In this document: piece after piece, positions 1 to 7,528 of the stretch
Layout: every line of letters starts with the position of its first letter
Numbering within the stretch: the first letter of the stretch is position 1
Made by a program: the position numbers and the translations under genes
The notes under the pieces: generated by a model
What the model saw: the letters and a program-made list of their open reading frames with translations, nothing else
Told to the model about the DNA's origin: nothing
Database searches by the model: none
Source: Seongchinamella unica
GTDB taxonomy: Bacteria > Pseudomonadota > Gammaproteobacteria > Pseudomonadales > Halieaceae
DNA length: 64,000 nt
Assembly: GCF_004354085.1 (NCBI RefSeq)
Contig: NZ_SMSE01000002.1
Span: forward strand, 124,001 to 188,000
Direction of reading: 5' to 3'

Positions 1-185
1 AGCAGCATGACGATGAACCGGAACGGCGCTATGTGGTGCGCATGTGGCTGACCCTGGGCGAAATGCGCCACCGGGTTGACGTGACCTTGTCGGATCGGGA
101 TGTGTTCGAGTTCCCACTGCTGGTGGGGCGTAACTTTCTGCTGGATGCGGCGATCGTCGATGTCAGCCGCAGTCATACGCAATAG
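1..185 (+). CDS. Retropepsin-like (PF05618) protein, C-terminal part
   Basis: Only the last 60 or so residues are in the window; the reading frame runs from base 3 to TAG at 183-185. The visible part contains YVVRMWLTLGE and FPLLVGRNFLL, the kind of ending seen in the family annotated as 'ATP-dependent zinc protease' or RimB-like, which has a retropepsin fold. The catalytic Asp region lies upstream of the window and cannot be checked. The stop codon overlaps the GTG start of the next gene (TAGTG), and the next two genes are the usual neighbours of this family, which supports the assignment. The family has been linked to modification or turnover of glutamate-ligase products, but its substrate here is unknown. 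Confidence 0.75.
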   Translation, partial: QHDDEPERRYVVRMWLTLGEMRHRVDVTLSDRDVFEFPLLVGRNFLLDAAIVDVSRSHTQ

Positions 186-1702
186 TGTTATCCAGTCGCC
201 TCAAGATTGAGTTGATTGCCGGTGCGCTGATCCTGTTCGGGGTGGGACTTACCGTGTACAAGGTCTTCGCGCTGGGCTTTCCGCTGCTGCCCGGCGAGTA
301 CCGTGAAGTCTGGACCATCGAAACCAAGATCAGCTTCCAGCCCGAATCCGGGGCGGTGGATGTGAAACTGACCCTGCCGGAACCCGTGGCGGGGTGGGAA
401 TTGCTGGACGAGCACTTTGCCTCCTCCGGATTCGGTTTTGCGATACGCGGCGAGGAACCGCGACGCGCCAACTGGACCAAGCAGAATCTGCAGCGTGAAA
501 CCACGCTGTACTATAAATTGCAGGCCTATCGCCCCACCGTTGATGCGCTGCCTGATCGGCCGCCGGAAGCGCTGATGCCTCCCCTGCTGAATCCCGACCA
601 GCAGGTGGCGATGGAGCGTCTGTTGAATGTGCTGCGGGCGAAGTCCGTCGATGTCGAGAGCTTCACCTCACTACTGCTGGTGGAGATGGGGCCGGAGGGT
701 AGCGACCCCGACGCCGGCTTTTTGCGCAGTACCTGGGAGGAGGAGTCAGGGGATATCCTGCTGGGAATTCTCGCTCACGCCGGCATCCCGGCGGGCCATT
801 TGCGGGGTATTCGCCTGGAAGACGGCCGGCGCCGGCAGACTGCCAGCGCCCTGCTGGAGGTGTATGACGGCGACAACTGGCTGGTGTTTGACCCGGAGAC
901 GGCCAGCCGGGGCCTGCCACCCAACTTCTTCGTCTGGCAGCGAGGTTCGCAAGCGTTGCTGGATGTTGTCGGCGGCAGCCGGTCGCGGCTGGAATTTGCG
1001 CTGGTCAGCAACAGCCTGCCGGCCCGGGCGGTGGTGGCCATGGAACAGCGGCTGGGACGTTACGCCCTGCTGGACTTCTCGGTTTACGCCCTGCCGGTAG
1101 AGCAACAGGGCGTGTTCAAGGGCTTGTTATTGCTGCCGGTGGCTGCCTTGGTCGTGGTGATTATGCGCCTGCTGGTTGGCATCAGCACTTCAGGCACCTT
1201 TATGCCCATCCTGATTGCCATTGCCTTTATCCAGACCACGCTGCTGGTGGGCCTGGGTATTTTCCTGACGCTGGTGGCCGCGGGCCTGTGGATTCGTTCA
1301 TGGCTCAGTCACATGAACCTGCTCCTGGTCTCGCGCATTTCCGCGGTGGTGATTGTGGTGATATTCCTGATGGCAACCCTGGCCCTGGTCAGTTACAAGC
1401 TCGGCCTTGACCAGGTGTTGAGCGTGTCCTTCTTCCCGGTGGTGATACTGGCCTGGACCATCGAGCGGATGTCGATCCTGTGGGAAGAGGAAGGCCCCCA
1501 TGAGGTGCTGGTACAGGGCGGCGGCAGCCTGTTGGTCGCGGTGCTGGCCTACCTGGCGATGTCGAACCGCCTGGTGTCCCACCTGACCTTCAACTTTCCC
1601 GAACTCACCCTGAGCCTGCTGGGCGTTATCCTGCTGTTGGGTAAATATACCGGTTATCGCCTGAGCGAACTCTACCGCTTCCGCAACCTGGGGCGCGACT
1701 GA
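185..1702 (+). CDS. Inactive transglutaminase fused to 7 TM domain
   Basis: 505 residues starting at GTG 185, which overlaps the upstream stop by one base, implying translational coupling. Residues about 8-28 form an N-terminal membrane anchor. A periplasmic part follows (about 30-300) with the transglutaminase-like fold (LGILAHAGIPAGHLRGIR, then DGDNWLVFDPETASRG), and from about 310 to 500 there are roughly seven hydrophobic helices. The usual Cys of transglutaminases is not seen at the expected place (GDILLGILAHAGIPA), consistent with the family name PF14400/PF14402. These proteins are found in an operon with a retropepsin-like protein and an ATP-grasp ligase, as here. The biochemical role is not established; a membrane receptor or scaffold for the two partners is a reasonable inference. 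Confidence 0.88.
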   Translation: MLSSRLKIELIAGALILFGVGLTVYKVFALGFPLLPGEYREVWTIETKISFQPESGAVDVKLTLPEPVAGWELLDEHFASSGFGFAIRGEEPRRANWTKQNLQRETTLYYKLQAYRPTVDALPDRPPEALMPPLLNPDQQVAMERLLNVLRAKSVDVESFTSLLLVEMGPEGSDPDAGFLRSTWEEESGDILLGILAHAGIPAGHLRGIRLEDGRRRQTASALLEVYDGDNWLVFDPETASRGLPPNFFVWQRGSQALLDVVGGSRSRLEFALVSNSLPARAVVAMEQRLGRYALLDFSVYALPVEQQGVFKGLLLLPVAALVVVIMRLLVGISTSGTFMPILIAIAFIQTTLLVGLGIFLTLVAAGLWIRSWLSHMNLLLVSRISAVVIVVIFLMATLALVSYKLGLDQVLSVSFFPVVILAWTIERMSILWEEEGPHEVLVQGGGSLLVAVLAYLAMSNRLVSHLTFNFPELTLSLLGVILLLGKYTGYRLSELYRFRNLGRD

Positions 1703-2652
1703 TGCTGTTTCGCTCGCCTGCCGCTTTGCGCCGCATGGGTGTGCTGGGTATGAACGAGCGGAATGTCGGTTACATCGGCCGCTACAATCCCCGCCGTAAC
1801 TATCCGCTGGTAGACAACAAGCTGCTCACCAAGAGCCGGGCCCAGTCCCGGGCAATTCCGGTGCCCCAGCTGTATGCGGTAGTGGAATACCAGCACCAGG
1901 TTGCCAGGTCCAATGAGTTGTTGGTGCCTTACCAGGGCTTTGTGATCAAACCTGCACAGGGCAGCGGCGGCCGGGGCATACTGGTTGTGCAGGGCCGGCG
2001 CGGGGACAATTACCTCAAGGCCAGCGGCATGGAGATCAGTCCCGACGAGGTGGCCCGCCACATTTCCAATATTCTCGCCGGATTGCACAGTCTCGGCGGC
2101 CGTAATGACACCGCCATGGTCGAGGCGTTGATCGACTTTGACCCCTGCCTGGCAAAATTCAGCTACGAAGGTGTCCCCGATATCCGGGTGATTGCTTTCA
2201 GGGGAGTGCCGGTCATGGCAATGATGCGCTGCGCCACCCACGCTTCCGACGGCAAGGCCAACCTGCACCAGGGGGCGGTGGGAGTGGGGCTGGATATAGC
2301 CACCGGCAGCGCCCTGCGGGCGGTACAACACGGCCAACTGGTGGACGCCCACCCGGATACCGGCGCCAGCTTCGACTCGCTGCAGATTCCCCACTGGGAG
2401 CGGGTGCTGGACCTGGCTGCCAGCTGTGTGGAGATGACCGGCCTGCAATACCTGGGCGCGGATATCGTGCTGGACCGGCAGCAGGGCCCCGTGCTGCTCG
2501 AATTGAATGCCAGGCCCGGGCTGGCGATACAGGTCGCCAACCAGGCGGGGCTGCGCGACCGGCTGGCAATAGCGGCGGAAATAGCCGCCGCAACCGACGA
2601 CCACGATGAGAAAATTGAGGCGGCCAGGGCAAGGCTGGGTGGTGGTGGCTGA
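1702..2652 (+). CDS. Alpha-L-glutamate ligase-like ATP-grasp protein
   Basis: 316 residues. ATG 1702 shares its A with the TGA of the gene before. The ATP-grasp features are visible: VIKPAQGSGGRGILVV around residues 75-90 (nucleotide-binding loop), FEGVP-like strand SYEGVPDIRVIAFRG, and the metal-binding ending LLELNARPGLAIQVAN around 270-285. The sequence belongs to the RimK-related group PF14397 rather than to true RimK. It should join an amino acid or peptide to an acceptor with ATP, by family analogy; the acceptor is unknown. Cytoplasmic. Its TGA overlaps the ATG of the next gene, so four genes in a row are translationally coupled. Confidence 0.88.
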   Translation: MLFRSPAALRRMGVLGMNERNVGYIGRYNPRRNYPLVDNKLLTKSRAQSRAIPVPQLYAVVEYQHQVARSNELLVPYQGFVIKPAQGSGGRGILVVQGRRGDNYLKASGMEISPDEVARHISNILAGLHSLGGRNDTAMVEALIDFDPCLAKFSYEGVPDIRVIAFRGVPVMAMMRCATHASDGKANLHQGAVGVGLDIATGSALRAVQHGQLVDAHPDTGASFDSLQIPHWERVLDLAASCVEMTGLQYLGADIVLDRQQGPVLLELNARPGLAIQVANQAGLRDRLAIAAEIAAATDDHDEKIEAARARLGGGG

Positions 2653-3080
2653 TGGCCTGGCTGGAGCAGTGGCTGCCCGATATTCTGCTGTGGGGCACCG
2701 TGGTTTCGCTGCTGAGCCTGTTGGCCCTGCTCATCACCGCACCCTGGGTGGTGTCGCGTCTGCCGCAGGATTATTTCTCGTCCCGCCACCGGCACCCGCT
2801 GCAACGCAGTAACGGCATTTTCGGCTGGGGGCTGTCCCTGCTGAAGAACCTGCTGGGATCGCTGTTGGTGACCCTTGGCTTTATCATGCTGTTTACCCCG
2901 GGACAGGGTATCCTGGTCACCGTGGTTGGCCTGTTAATCATGAATTTTCCTGGCAAATACCGGCTCGAACGGGCCCTGGTCAGCAGGCAGAGCGTGCTCA
3001 ACGGGCTCAACTGGCTGCGCCGCAAGCAGTCCCTGCCGCCGTTTGAAGCTCCCCGGCCCCGGGCAGAAGCAAGCGATTGA
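2652..3080 (+). CDS. PGPGW-type small membrane protein
   Basis: 142 residues, starting at an ATG overlapping the previous TGA by one base. Two or three hydrophobic segments are seen (about 10-33, 65-85 and 88-105). The signature FTPGQGILVTVVGLLIMNFP between the last two segments is the degenerate PGPGW motif of PF09656 proteins, which are inner-membrane proteins of unknown function. The C-terminal 35 residues are basic and cytoplasmic-looking. The overlap makes it the last gene of the retropepsin/transglutaminase/ligase operon, although PGPGW proteins are not an obligate partner of that set. Confidence 0.75.
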   Translation: MAWLEQWLPDILLWGTVVSLLSLLALLITAPWVVSRLPQDYFSSRHRHPLQRSNGIFGWGLSLLKNLLGSLLVTLGFIMLFTPGQGILVTVVGLLIMNFPGKYRLERALVSRQSVLNGLNWLRRKQSLPPFEAPRPRAEASD

Positions 3081-3082
3081 GC

Positions 3083-3111
3083 TGCCACTGCCCGGCTGAT
3101 CGTTTTATAAT
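3083..3111 (+). promoter_or_regulatory. Possible promoter for the small gene at 3142
   Basis: A perfect -10 hexamer TATAAT is present at 3106-3111, 30 bases before the start codon. Seventeen bases upstream the -35 position reads TGCCAC, which matches TTGACA poorly, so strength is uncertain. Confidence 0.35.
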
Positions 3112-3141
3112 GCCCACTGCATCCGACGAGAGAGGTATCCA

Positions 3142-3513
3142 ATGATCGGTAAGATGATGGCCATGGGGTTCGACCTCGCCACCATGCCCGCCCGCCTGAC
3201 CTGGCGCAGTGCCCGGGCACTAACCATGACACCCGCCCAGTTCCAGCAGTTCAGCGATGAGCTGCGCCAGGCTTCGGAGGAGGTCGCCCGCGAGATCCAG
3301 ACCGTCATCGCCGGCGTCGATGCGGAAATGTCCGCCAAGGCCGCGCATCTGAGCCCGGAGCAGAAAGCGCAGGCGGCCGGGCTGGCGCTGCAGGCCGCCG
3401 AGCAGCACCTGAGTATGGCGGCGGTGAACATGCTGCGTGCGCTGTGGTTGTCTGCTCACGCCAGCAGGGAACTGGACCGCAGCGATAGCGTGATTATTGA
3501 ACACGAATCCTGA
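3142..3513 (+). CDS. Unrecognised alanine-rich helical protein
   Basis: 123 residues, preceded by a GAGAGG ribosome binding site and a TATAAT box. No signal peptide or membrane segment is clear, although residues 1-15 are mildly hydrophobic. The middle (about 38-100) is rich in Ala, Glu and Gln (EEVAREIQTVIAG, AQAAGLALQAAEQ) and looks like two or three long amphipathic helices, similar in style to phasin-like or granule-associated proteins, but I do not recognise a family. It sits alone between two membrane or secreted protein genes. Function unknown. Confidence 0.6.
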   Translation: MIGKMMAMGFDLATMPARLTWRSARALTMTPAQFQQFSDELRQASEEVAREIQTVIAGVDAEMSAKAAHLSPEQKAQAAGLALQAAEQHLSMAAVNMLRALWLSAHASRELDRSDSVIIEHES

Positions 3514-3574
3514 CAAGCCGTCAGATTCAGCTATGCTGGTTACGGTGCCCAGCAAAGCACGGAACCGGAGTACT

Positions 3575-3982
3575 ATGCCCATGAGATTAATGAAAACCCT
3601 GTTGCTGTGCGTGCCCCTGTGGTCGCCGCTGGCGCTGGCACAGGAGGCCACCTCCCTGCAGTCTGACTGGATCGACCTGGTCAAGGGCAGCAAGGGCAGC
3701 AAAATGGGTGTGGAAGTGCAGGATGTGCAGCCCGGCGATACACCCGGCACCCGCAAGATCTACATCTCGGTACCCAAGGTGTCCATGGGAAACCCCGACG
3801 CGATCGAGGAAGTGGTAGTTGTGGGCCAGGCGCCGGAGAAGTCGGAGCCGCTGGATATCCAGTACGAGTGGGTCTACGACTATGACGACGACAACTATGG
3901 GCTGATATTGCAGTTGGGCGAGGGTAACTGGCCGATTCGCCTCTACATGAATTCAGGGCCTGGTTACCTGCACCCGGAATAA
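3575..3982 (+). CDS. Exported small protein of unknown function
   Basis: 135 residues if ATG 3575 is used; ATGs at 3581 and 3590 are in frame and a GGAG lies at 3567-3570. The start chosen gives a clean signal peptide (MPMRLMKTLLLCVPLWSPLALAQ, about 21-23 residues, cleavage near ALA-QE), so the mature protein should be periplasmic. The mature part is acidic with a tyrosine/aspartate run (YEWVYDYDDDNYGLIL, around residue 95-110) and ends RLYMNSGPGYLHPE. I do not recognise the family. It ends five bases before the acetyl-CoA hydrolase gene, so the two are probably cotranscribed. Confidence 0.6.
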   Translation: MPMRLMKTLLLCVPLWSPLALAQEATSLQSDWIDLVKGSKGSKMGVEVQDVQPGDTPGTRKIYISVPKVSMGNPDAIEEVVVVGQAPEKSEPLDIQYEWVYDYDDDNYGLILQLGEGNWPIRLYMNSGPGYLHPE

Positions 3983-3987
3983 AGCTC

Positions 3988-5271
3988 ATGGCGCAATTTA
4001 CCGAGACGGCACTGGAAGCCGTTTCCATCATCGGTTCGGGCGAAAAGATCTGGTGCCATTCCATGGCCGCCACCCCCATTGTATTGCTCGAGGCACTGGC
4101 CCGGCACGCGGTCTCCCTGTCCGACGTCACGATCATGCAACTGCACCTGGAACATGCCGACGCGATTGCCGACCCGGCGCTGGACGGCCACCTGCGCAAC
4201 CGTTGCTTCTTTGCCGGTAAGACCACCCGCGGCCTGATCAATGAAGGCAGGGCGGATTATGTGCCGATGTTTCTCTCCGAGATTCCCAAACTGTTCCGCC
4301 ACGGGGAACAACACATCGATACCGCGCTGGTGCAGGTGTCCACGCCCGACCAGCATGGCAATTGTTCCCTGGGCATATCGGTGGAGGCGACCGCCGCCGC
4401 CTGCGATGTAGCCAACCGCATCATTGCCCACGTCAATCCCAATATGCCGCGCACCCACGGTGACAGTTTTATCAATATTCGCGACATTGACTACGCCTAT
4501 GTGGAAGAGGCGCCGCTGATCACTGTCGATAACCGGCGCACATCCGAGACCGAACAGCGTATCGGCGAAATCGTCGCCAGCCGGATCAATGACGGTGATT
4601 GCCTGCAAATGGGCATCGGCGCCATACCCGACGCGGCGCTGTCGTTCATGAAGGACCGCCGCGACCTCGGCGTACACACCGAGATGTTTTCCGACGGTGT
4701 GCTCGACCTCATCGAGGCGGGGGTGATCACTAACAGCAACAAGAAAGTTGCCCGGGGGCGCACGGTCACCGGCTTCACCATGGGCAGCGAACGCCTCTAT
4801 CGCTTTGTCGACGACAACCCGGAAGTGACCTTCCTGGACATTGAATTCGTCAATAACCCGGTGGTCATCGCCAAGAACCCCCAGGTGACCTCCATCAACA
4901 GTGCCATCCAGATCGACCTGACCGGCCAGGTGTGTGCCGACTCCATGGGTCACAAGATCTATTCCGGTGTGGGCGGGCAGGTGGACTTCGTGCTGGGGGC
5001 CAGCTTCTCGGAGCACGGCAAGTCGATTATCGCCCTGCCCAGCACCGCCAAGCGGGGTACCCTGAGCCGGCTGGTGCCGGCCCTGGAACGAGGGGCCGGG
5101 GTGGTGACCACCCGGGCGCTGGTGGACTACGTGGTCACCGAATACGGTATCGCCGAACTGCGTGGCCGCTCCATCGCGGAACGGGCCCGCGACCTGATCA
5201 ATATCGCCCACCCCGACTTCCGCGAGGAACTCTCAAGGGAGGCCAGGGACAACCTGGGAATGTCCATATAG
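3988..5271 (+). CDS. Acetyl-CoA hydrolase/transferase family protein
   Basis: 427 residues. The sequence matches class I CoA-transferases of the acetyl-CoA hydrolase / 4-hydroxybutyrate CoA-transferase type throughout: N-terminal half with LMGIGAIPDA-like stretch (QMGIGAIPDAALSFM, about 205-220) and C-terminal half with YSGVGGQVDFVLGASFSEHG (about 325-345), followed by ALVDYVVTEYGIAELRGRS. The enzyme transfers CoA between carboxylic acids or hydrolyses acyl-CoA; the catalytic Glu normally lies in the region before the GGQ stretch. Substrate cannot be read from sequence. Cytoplasmic. It closes the first gene block and is followed by the tRNA-Arg unit. Confidence 0.88.
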   Translation: MAQFTETALEAVSIIGSGEKIWCHSMAATPIVLLEALARHAVSLSDVTIMQLHLEHADAIADPALDGHLRNRCFFAGKTTRGLINEGRADYVPMFLSEIPKLFRHGEQHIDTALVQVSTPDQHGNCSLGISVEATAAACDVANRIIAHVNPNMPRTHGDSFINIRDIDYAYVEEAPLITVDNRRTSETEQRIGEIVASRINDGDCLQMGIGAIPDAALSFMKDRRDLGVHTEMFSDGVLDLIEAGVITNSNKKVARGRTVTGFTMGSERLYRFVDDNPEVTFLDIEFVNNPVVIAKNPQVTSINSAIQIDLTGQVCADSMGHKIYSGVGGQVDFVLGASFSEHGKSIIALPSTAKRGTLSRLVPALERGAGVVTTRALVDYVVTEYGIAELRGRSIAERARDLINIAHPDFREELSREARDNLGMSI

Positions 5272-5297
5272 GGGCCAAAATTTCCGTCCGTAAGCCC

Positions 5298-5326
5298 TTG
5301 ACGAATAACAACTTCGTCCCTATAGT
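5298..5326 (+). promoter_or_regulatory. Promoter of the tRNA-Arg gene
   Basis: TTGACG at 5298-5303 and TATAGT at 5321-5326 are separated by exactly 17 bases. A GC-rich discriminator (ACCGCCCC) follows, typical of stable RNA promoters under stringent control. The tRNA starts 13 bases after the -10 box. Confidence 0.8.
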
Positions 5327-5339
5327 ACCGCCCCTCAAC

Positions 5340-5416
5340 GCGCCTGTAGCTCAGCTGGATAGAGTACCTGGCTACGAACCAGGCGGTCGCACGTTCGAAT
5401 CGTGCCAGGCGCGCCA
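5340..5416 (+). tRNA. tRNA-Arg (anticodon ACG)
   Basis: A 77-base cloverleaf can be folded by eye. The acceptor arms are GCGCCTG (5340-5346) and CAGGCGC (5406-5412), with discriminator G and an encoded CCA end (5414-5416). The anticodon stem CCTGG/CCAGG encloses the loop CTACGAA, giving anticodon ACG, read as ICG after deamination. The T arm contains GTTCGAATC. It resembles the enterobacterial tRNA-Arg(ACG) closely in the D-arm and anticodon arm. Confidence 0.97.
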
Positions 5417-5418
5417 TC

Positions 5419-5458
5419 TAAACAAAAAAGCCACCCCTCGGGGTGGCTTTTTTGTTTA
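5419..5458 (+). terminator. Rho-independent terminator of tRNA-Arg
   Basis: Starting three bases after the tRNA, a long perfect inverted repeat (TAAACAAAAAAGCCACCCC against its complement) closes a CTCG tetraloop. The G+C-rich part of the stem (GCCACCCC) is followed by TTTTTTGTTT. Because both flanks are A/T-rich it could act in both directions. Confidence 0.95.
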
Positions 5459-5504
5459 GCCGGGTGGGTTTGGTCGCTTAGAGCGCCGGGGCGCCGGACC
5501 GGTC

Positions 5505-5780
5505 CGTTCGACAAAACGCGCCAGCGTTTTGCACCCAGGCGCGTAGCGCCGAAGCCCCTCGGGGTCAGAACAGCCCAAAGGCTGTTCTGAGTCATCGTGC
5601 CTCCCACCCGCCAAACCCGAGTTCTCGACGAGAAAGTGCCCGTTCGAAAAACGCGCAGCGTTTGGACCGCAGCGACGCACCCCGCAGGGCGATAACAGCG
5701 GAACGCCGCCCGGCCCTGAGGCTGTTATCGGTCAATCGTGCCCCGCCCGCCAAAGCCGATTTCTCGACGAGAACGTGTCC
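5505..5780. repeat. Two tandem copies of a ~138-bp intergenic repeat
   Basis: Unit A is 5505-5640 and unit B 5641-5780. Both begin CGTTCGA(C/A)AAAACGCG, both have a hairpin in the middle, and both end with about 50 bases of high similarity containing the palindrome TTCTCGACGAGAA (5622-5634 and 5761-5773). The central hairpins differ in sequence but keep the arms: 5565-5590 is a perfect 11-bp stem with loop CAAA, and 5690-5699 pairs with 5721-5730. This accounts for most of the 445-base gap after the terminator; no convincing gene was seen in it. A related piece lies at 7197-7288. The nature of the element (REP-like, RNA, remnant) is unknown. Confidence 0.75.
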
Positions 5781-5861
5781 GCGGCTCTACCCAATTAACG
5801 GGATCGGGCATTCATCCGTTCCCGATTGATAATCACTCCCAACCGCAGTGGGTCAGCACTC

Positions 5862-6101
5862 TCAATCGATAGTTCTCAACCTTTCAAAAACCAGAGGCCC
5901 TGCTGCGATCATTTCCATTTTGTTGTGGAAATCCTCTATTAGGCGATTGCCTTTGCTGATTCGCCACAGGGCCCAGATCGGCTCCGCCAACGGGTCAGGG
6001 TCCTCGCCAGGGATCGTAGCGGGCTGTCGCCTTTGAGCGCTGGAAGTGCCACCCTGGCCTTGCAGGCAGATGAGTGGTCGCGACGGGGTGCGTCTTGCCA
6101 T
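5862..6101 (-). CDS. Small hypothetical protein
   Basis: 79 residues. The ATG is preceded on the minus strand by AGGAG with an 8-base spacer, which is good support for translation. The N-terminal half is rich in Arg, Pro, Gln and Gly and looks disordered; the C-terminal half (DPLAEPIWALWRISKGNRL, then IEDFHNKMEMIAAG) looks helical. No signal peptide or membrane segment. It diverges from the patatin gene across a 93-base gap, so the two may share a control region. I do not recognise a family, and it could still be a chance frame. Confidence 0.45.
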   Translation of the reverse strand: MARRTPSRPLICLQGQGGTSSAQRRQPATIPGEDPDPLAEPIWALWRISKGNRLIEDFHNKMEMIAAGPLVFERLRTID

Positions 6102-6194
6102 GATTGGTACTCCTGATTGTGGGGTAGTATGCTACCGGTGTCAGGCAGCCAATCCACCTACGGGGCTGTTCAAACTTTCTGGGGCCACCTCTCT

Positions 6195-7142
6195 ATGACC
6201 ACATCCGCGCCCACGGTAAAACGAGCACTCATCCTGTCCGGCGGCGGTGGTCGCGGCGCTTACCAGGTCGGTGTGTGGCGGAGGCTGCAGGAAATCGGCT
6301 GGCAGCCGGACATCGTCTGCGGCACGTCTATCGGCTCCATCAATGGCGCCCTCATCGGCTCGGGCTGGGATGCCGAACAGCTTGAGGCGTTTTGGGCATC
6401 ACTGGATCGAAAACACGCGTTTCGCGTGTCACTGTGGCGGCGAATCAAGTACCGGATCAATCGAGTCCTGGGGCGACACCCGAATTTTCCCGCGTTATTG
6501 GATAATGAACCTCTGCGGCAGACCCTCGCGGAAGCGATTGATGTGGCGCGCCTGCGAGACGATCAACCCAGAGTGACGGTGGCGGCAACCAACGTCTGCC
6601 GGGCGCGACTGGAGTATTTCGCCGGCGAGCAGCTCACTGTTGACCACATCCTGGCCTCTTGTTCCATTCCGGTGGTCTTTCCCTGGTGTGAAATCGCCGG
6701 GGAGCTCTACTGGGATGGGGGCGTGATGGCGAATACACCAATTTTCCCCGCACTGAATGCCGGGGCCACAGAGATTCTGGTGGTATTGCTGGCGCCGTTA
6801 GTGGGCGAGCCGGTGGCGCCGCCGAAAACAACCAGGGCAGCGTTTTCCTGGGCGTTCGACATCATTACTATCGGCTCGGCCGCATCCTTGCTGCAGGAGC
6901 TTGCGTCCCATCTCGGCCTGGACCTTCGTGCCAGGCGCGATACACTGACCAGCCAGCATTTTCTCGATCTTGGCGATATACGTATCGGAGTTGTGGCGCC
7001 GAAAACGGCATGGGGTATCGACTCCATCCTTGATCTGGACAGGCAACATATAAGGCAGCGGATTGGCGCGGGTTATGACGATGCTACCGAGCAGTTAAGC
7101 GGATTTTTGCAACAAGCCAGGGGTGAGCAGCCATCCGTGTAA
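6195..7142 (+). CDS. Patatin-like phospholipase
   Basis: 315 residues from ATG 6195, chosen because an upstream in-frame ATG would only add a non-conserved 26-residue stretch. The patatin hallmarks are in order: oxyanion loop SGGGGRGAYQVGV at about 14-26, nucleophile elbow GTSIGS (G-X-S-X-G) at about 44-49, and the catalytic Asp in WDGG followed by VMANTP near 170. These are the Ser-Asp dyad residues, so it should be an active lipid acyl hydrolase. No signal peptide, so cytoplasmic or delivered otherwise. The region is bracketed by copies of the intergenic repeat (5505-5780 and 7197-7288). Confidence 0.9.
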   Translation: MTTSAPTVKRALILSGGGGRGAYQVGVWRRLQEIGWQPDIVCGTSIGSINGALIGSGWDAEQLEAFWASLDRKHAFRVSLWRRIKYRINRVLGRHPNFPALLDNEPLRQTLAEAIDVARLRDDQPRVTVAATNVCRARLEYFAGEQLTVDHILASCSIPVVFPWCEIAGELYWDGGVMANTPIFPALNAGATEILVVLLAPLVGEPVAPPKTTRAAFSWAFDIITIGSAASLLQELASHLGLDLRARRDTLTSQHFLDLGDIRIGVVAPKTAWGIDSILDLDRQHIRQRIGAGYDDATEQLSGFLQQARGEQPSV

Positions 7143-7196
7143 TGGATCGGTACAGTAATAGTTTAGCAGGGCAATCGCATGAGGCGATCGGGGCGC

Positions 7197-7288
7197 GAGA
7201 TCAGGGTACTGCAATTTGCACCGAGAGGCGTAGCAACGAAGCCCAGAAGGGGCAGTACATCCCTTGGGGTGTGCCGAGCCATCATGCC
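7197..7288. repeat. Diverged third copy of the intergenic repeat; rest of 7143-7528 empty
   Basis: The stretch TTTGCACC-GAG-AGGCGTAGC-ACGAAGCCC near 7215-7243 and CATCATGCC at 7280-7288 match the corresponding parts of unit A at 5528-5556 and 5593-5600. The outer arms GTACTGC (7206-7212) and GCAGTAC (7252-7258) form a perfect 7-bp stem around the conserved core, again a hairpin in the same position. The remainder of the 386-base gap before the next gene shows no credible coding frame; only the ribosome binding site GAGAGG at 7515-7520 was noted. Confidence 0.55.
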
Positions 7289-7528
7289 ACCGGATTATCC
7301 CCGGCCACTTTCGCCTCCCCGTCATTCCTGGTTCGATCGCGCGACATTAATCTTGTCCGGCTGACCTTGTCCACGGGCGCTTTTTTGTCGGTGCCAGGAT
7401 GGCAGTTCAGGTTGGTTGATACCAGGCGCTAAATTTCTGATACTGCAGGGGTAATCTGCGATCAACCACAGCGGCTGATTAAGCGCTACACTTGCAGTGC
7501 GAAAATACAACATCGAGAGGCAATTCCA

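Noticed and set aside
3964-5211. 415-codon antisense frame over the CoA-transferase gene
   Set aside because: The sense frame has complete family motifs; the antisense protein is His/Gly/Val-rich with no family features.
5335-5607. Minus-strand frame over tRNA-Arg encoding a TIRTCDRLVRSQ-like peptide
   Set aside because: This is the known spurious translation of an antisense tRNA sequence; the tRNA, promoter and terminator explain the region.
5505-5780. Repeat pair considered as a CRISPR array or phage attachment site
   Set aside because: Only two units, about 138 bp each, without spacer/repeat alternation; no cas gene, integrase or tRNA 3'-end duplication was found nearby.
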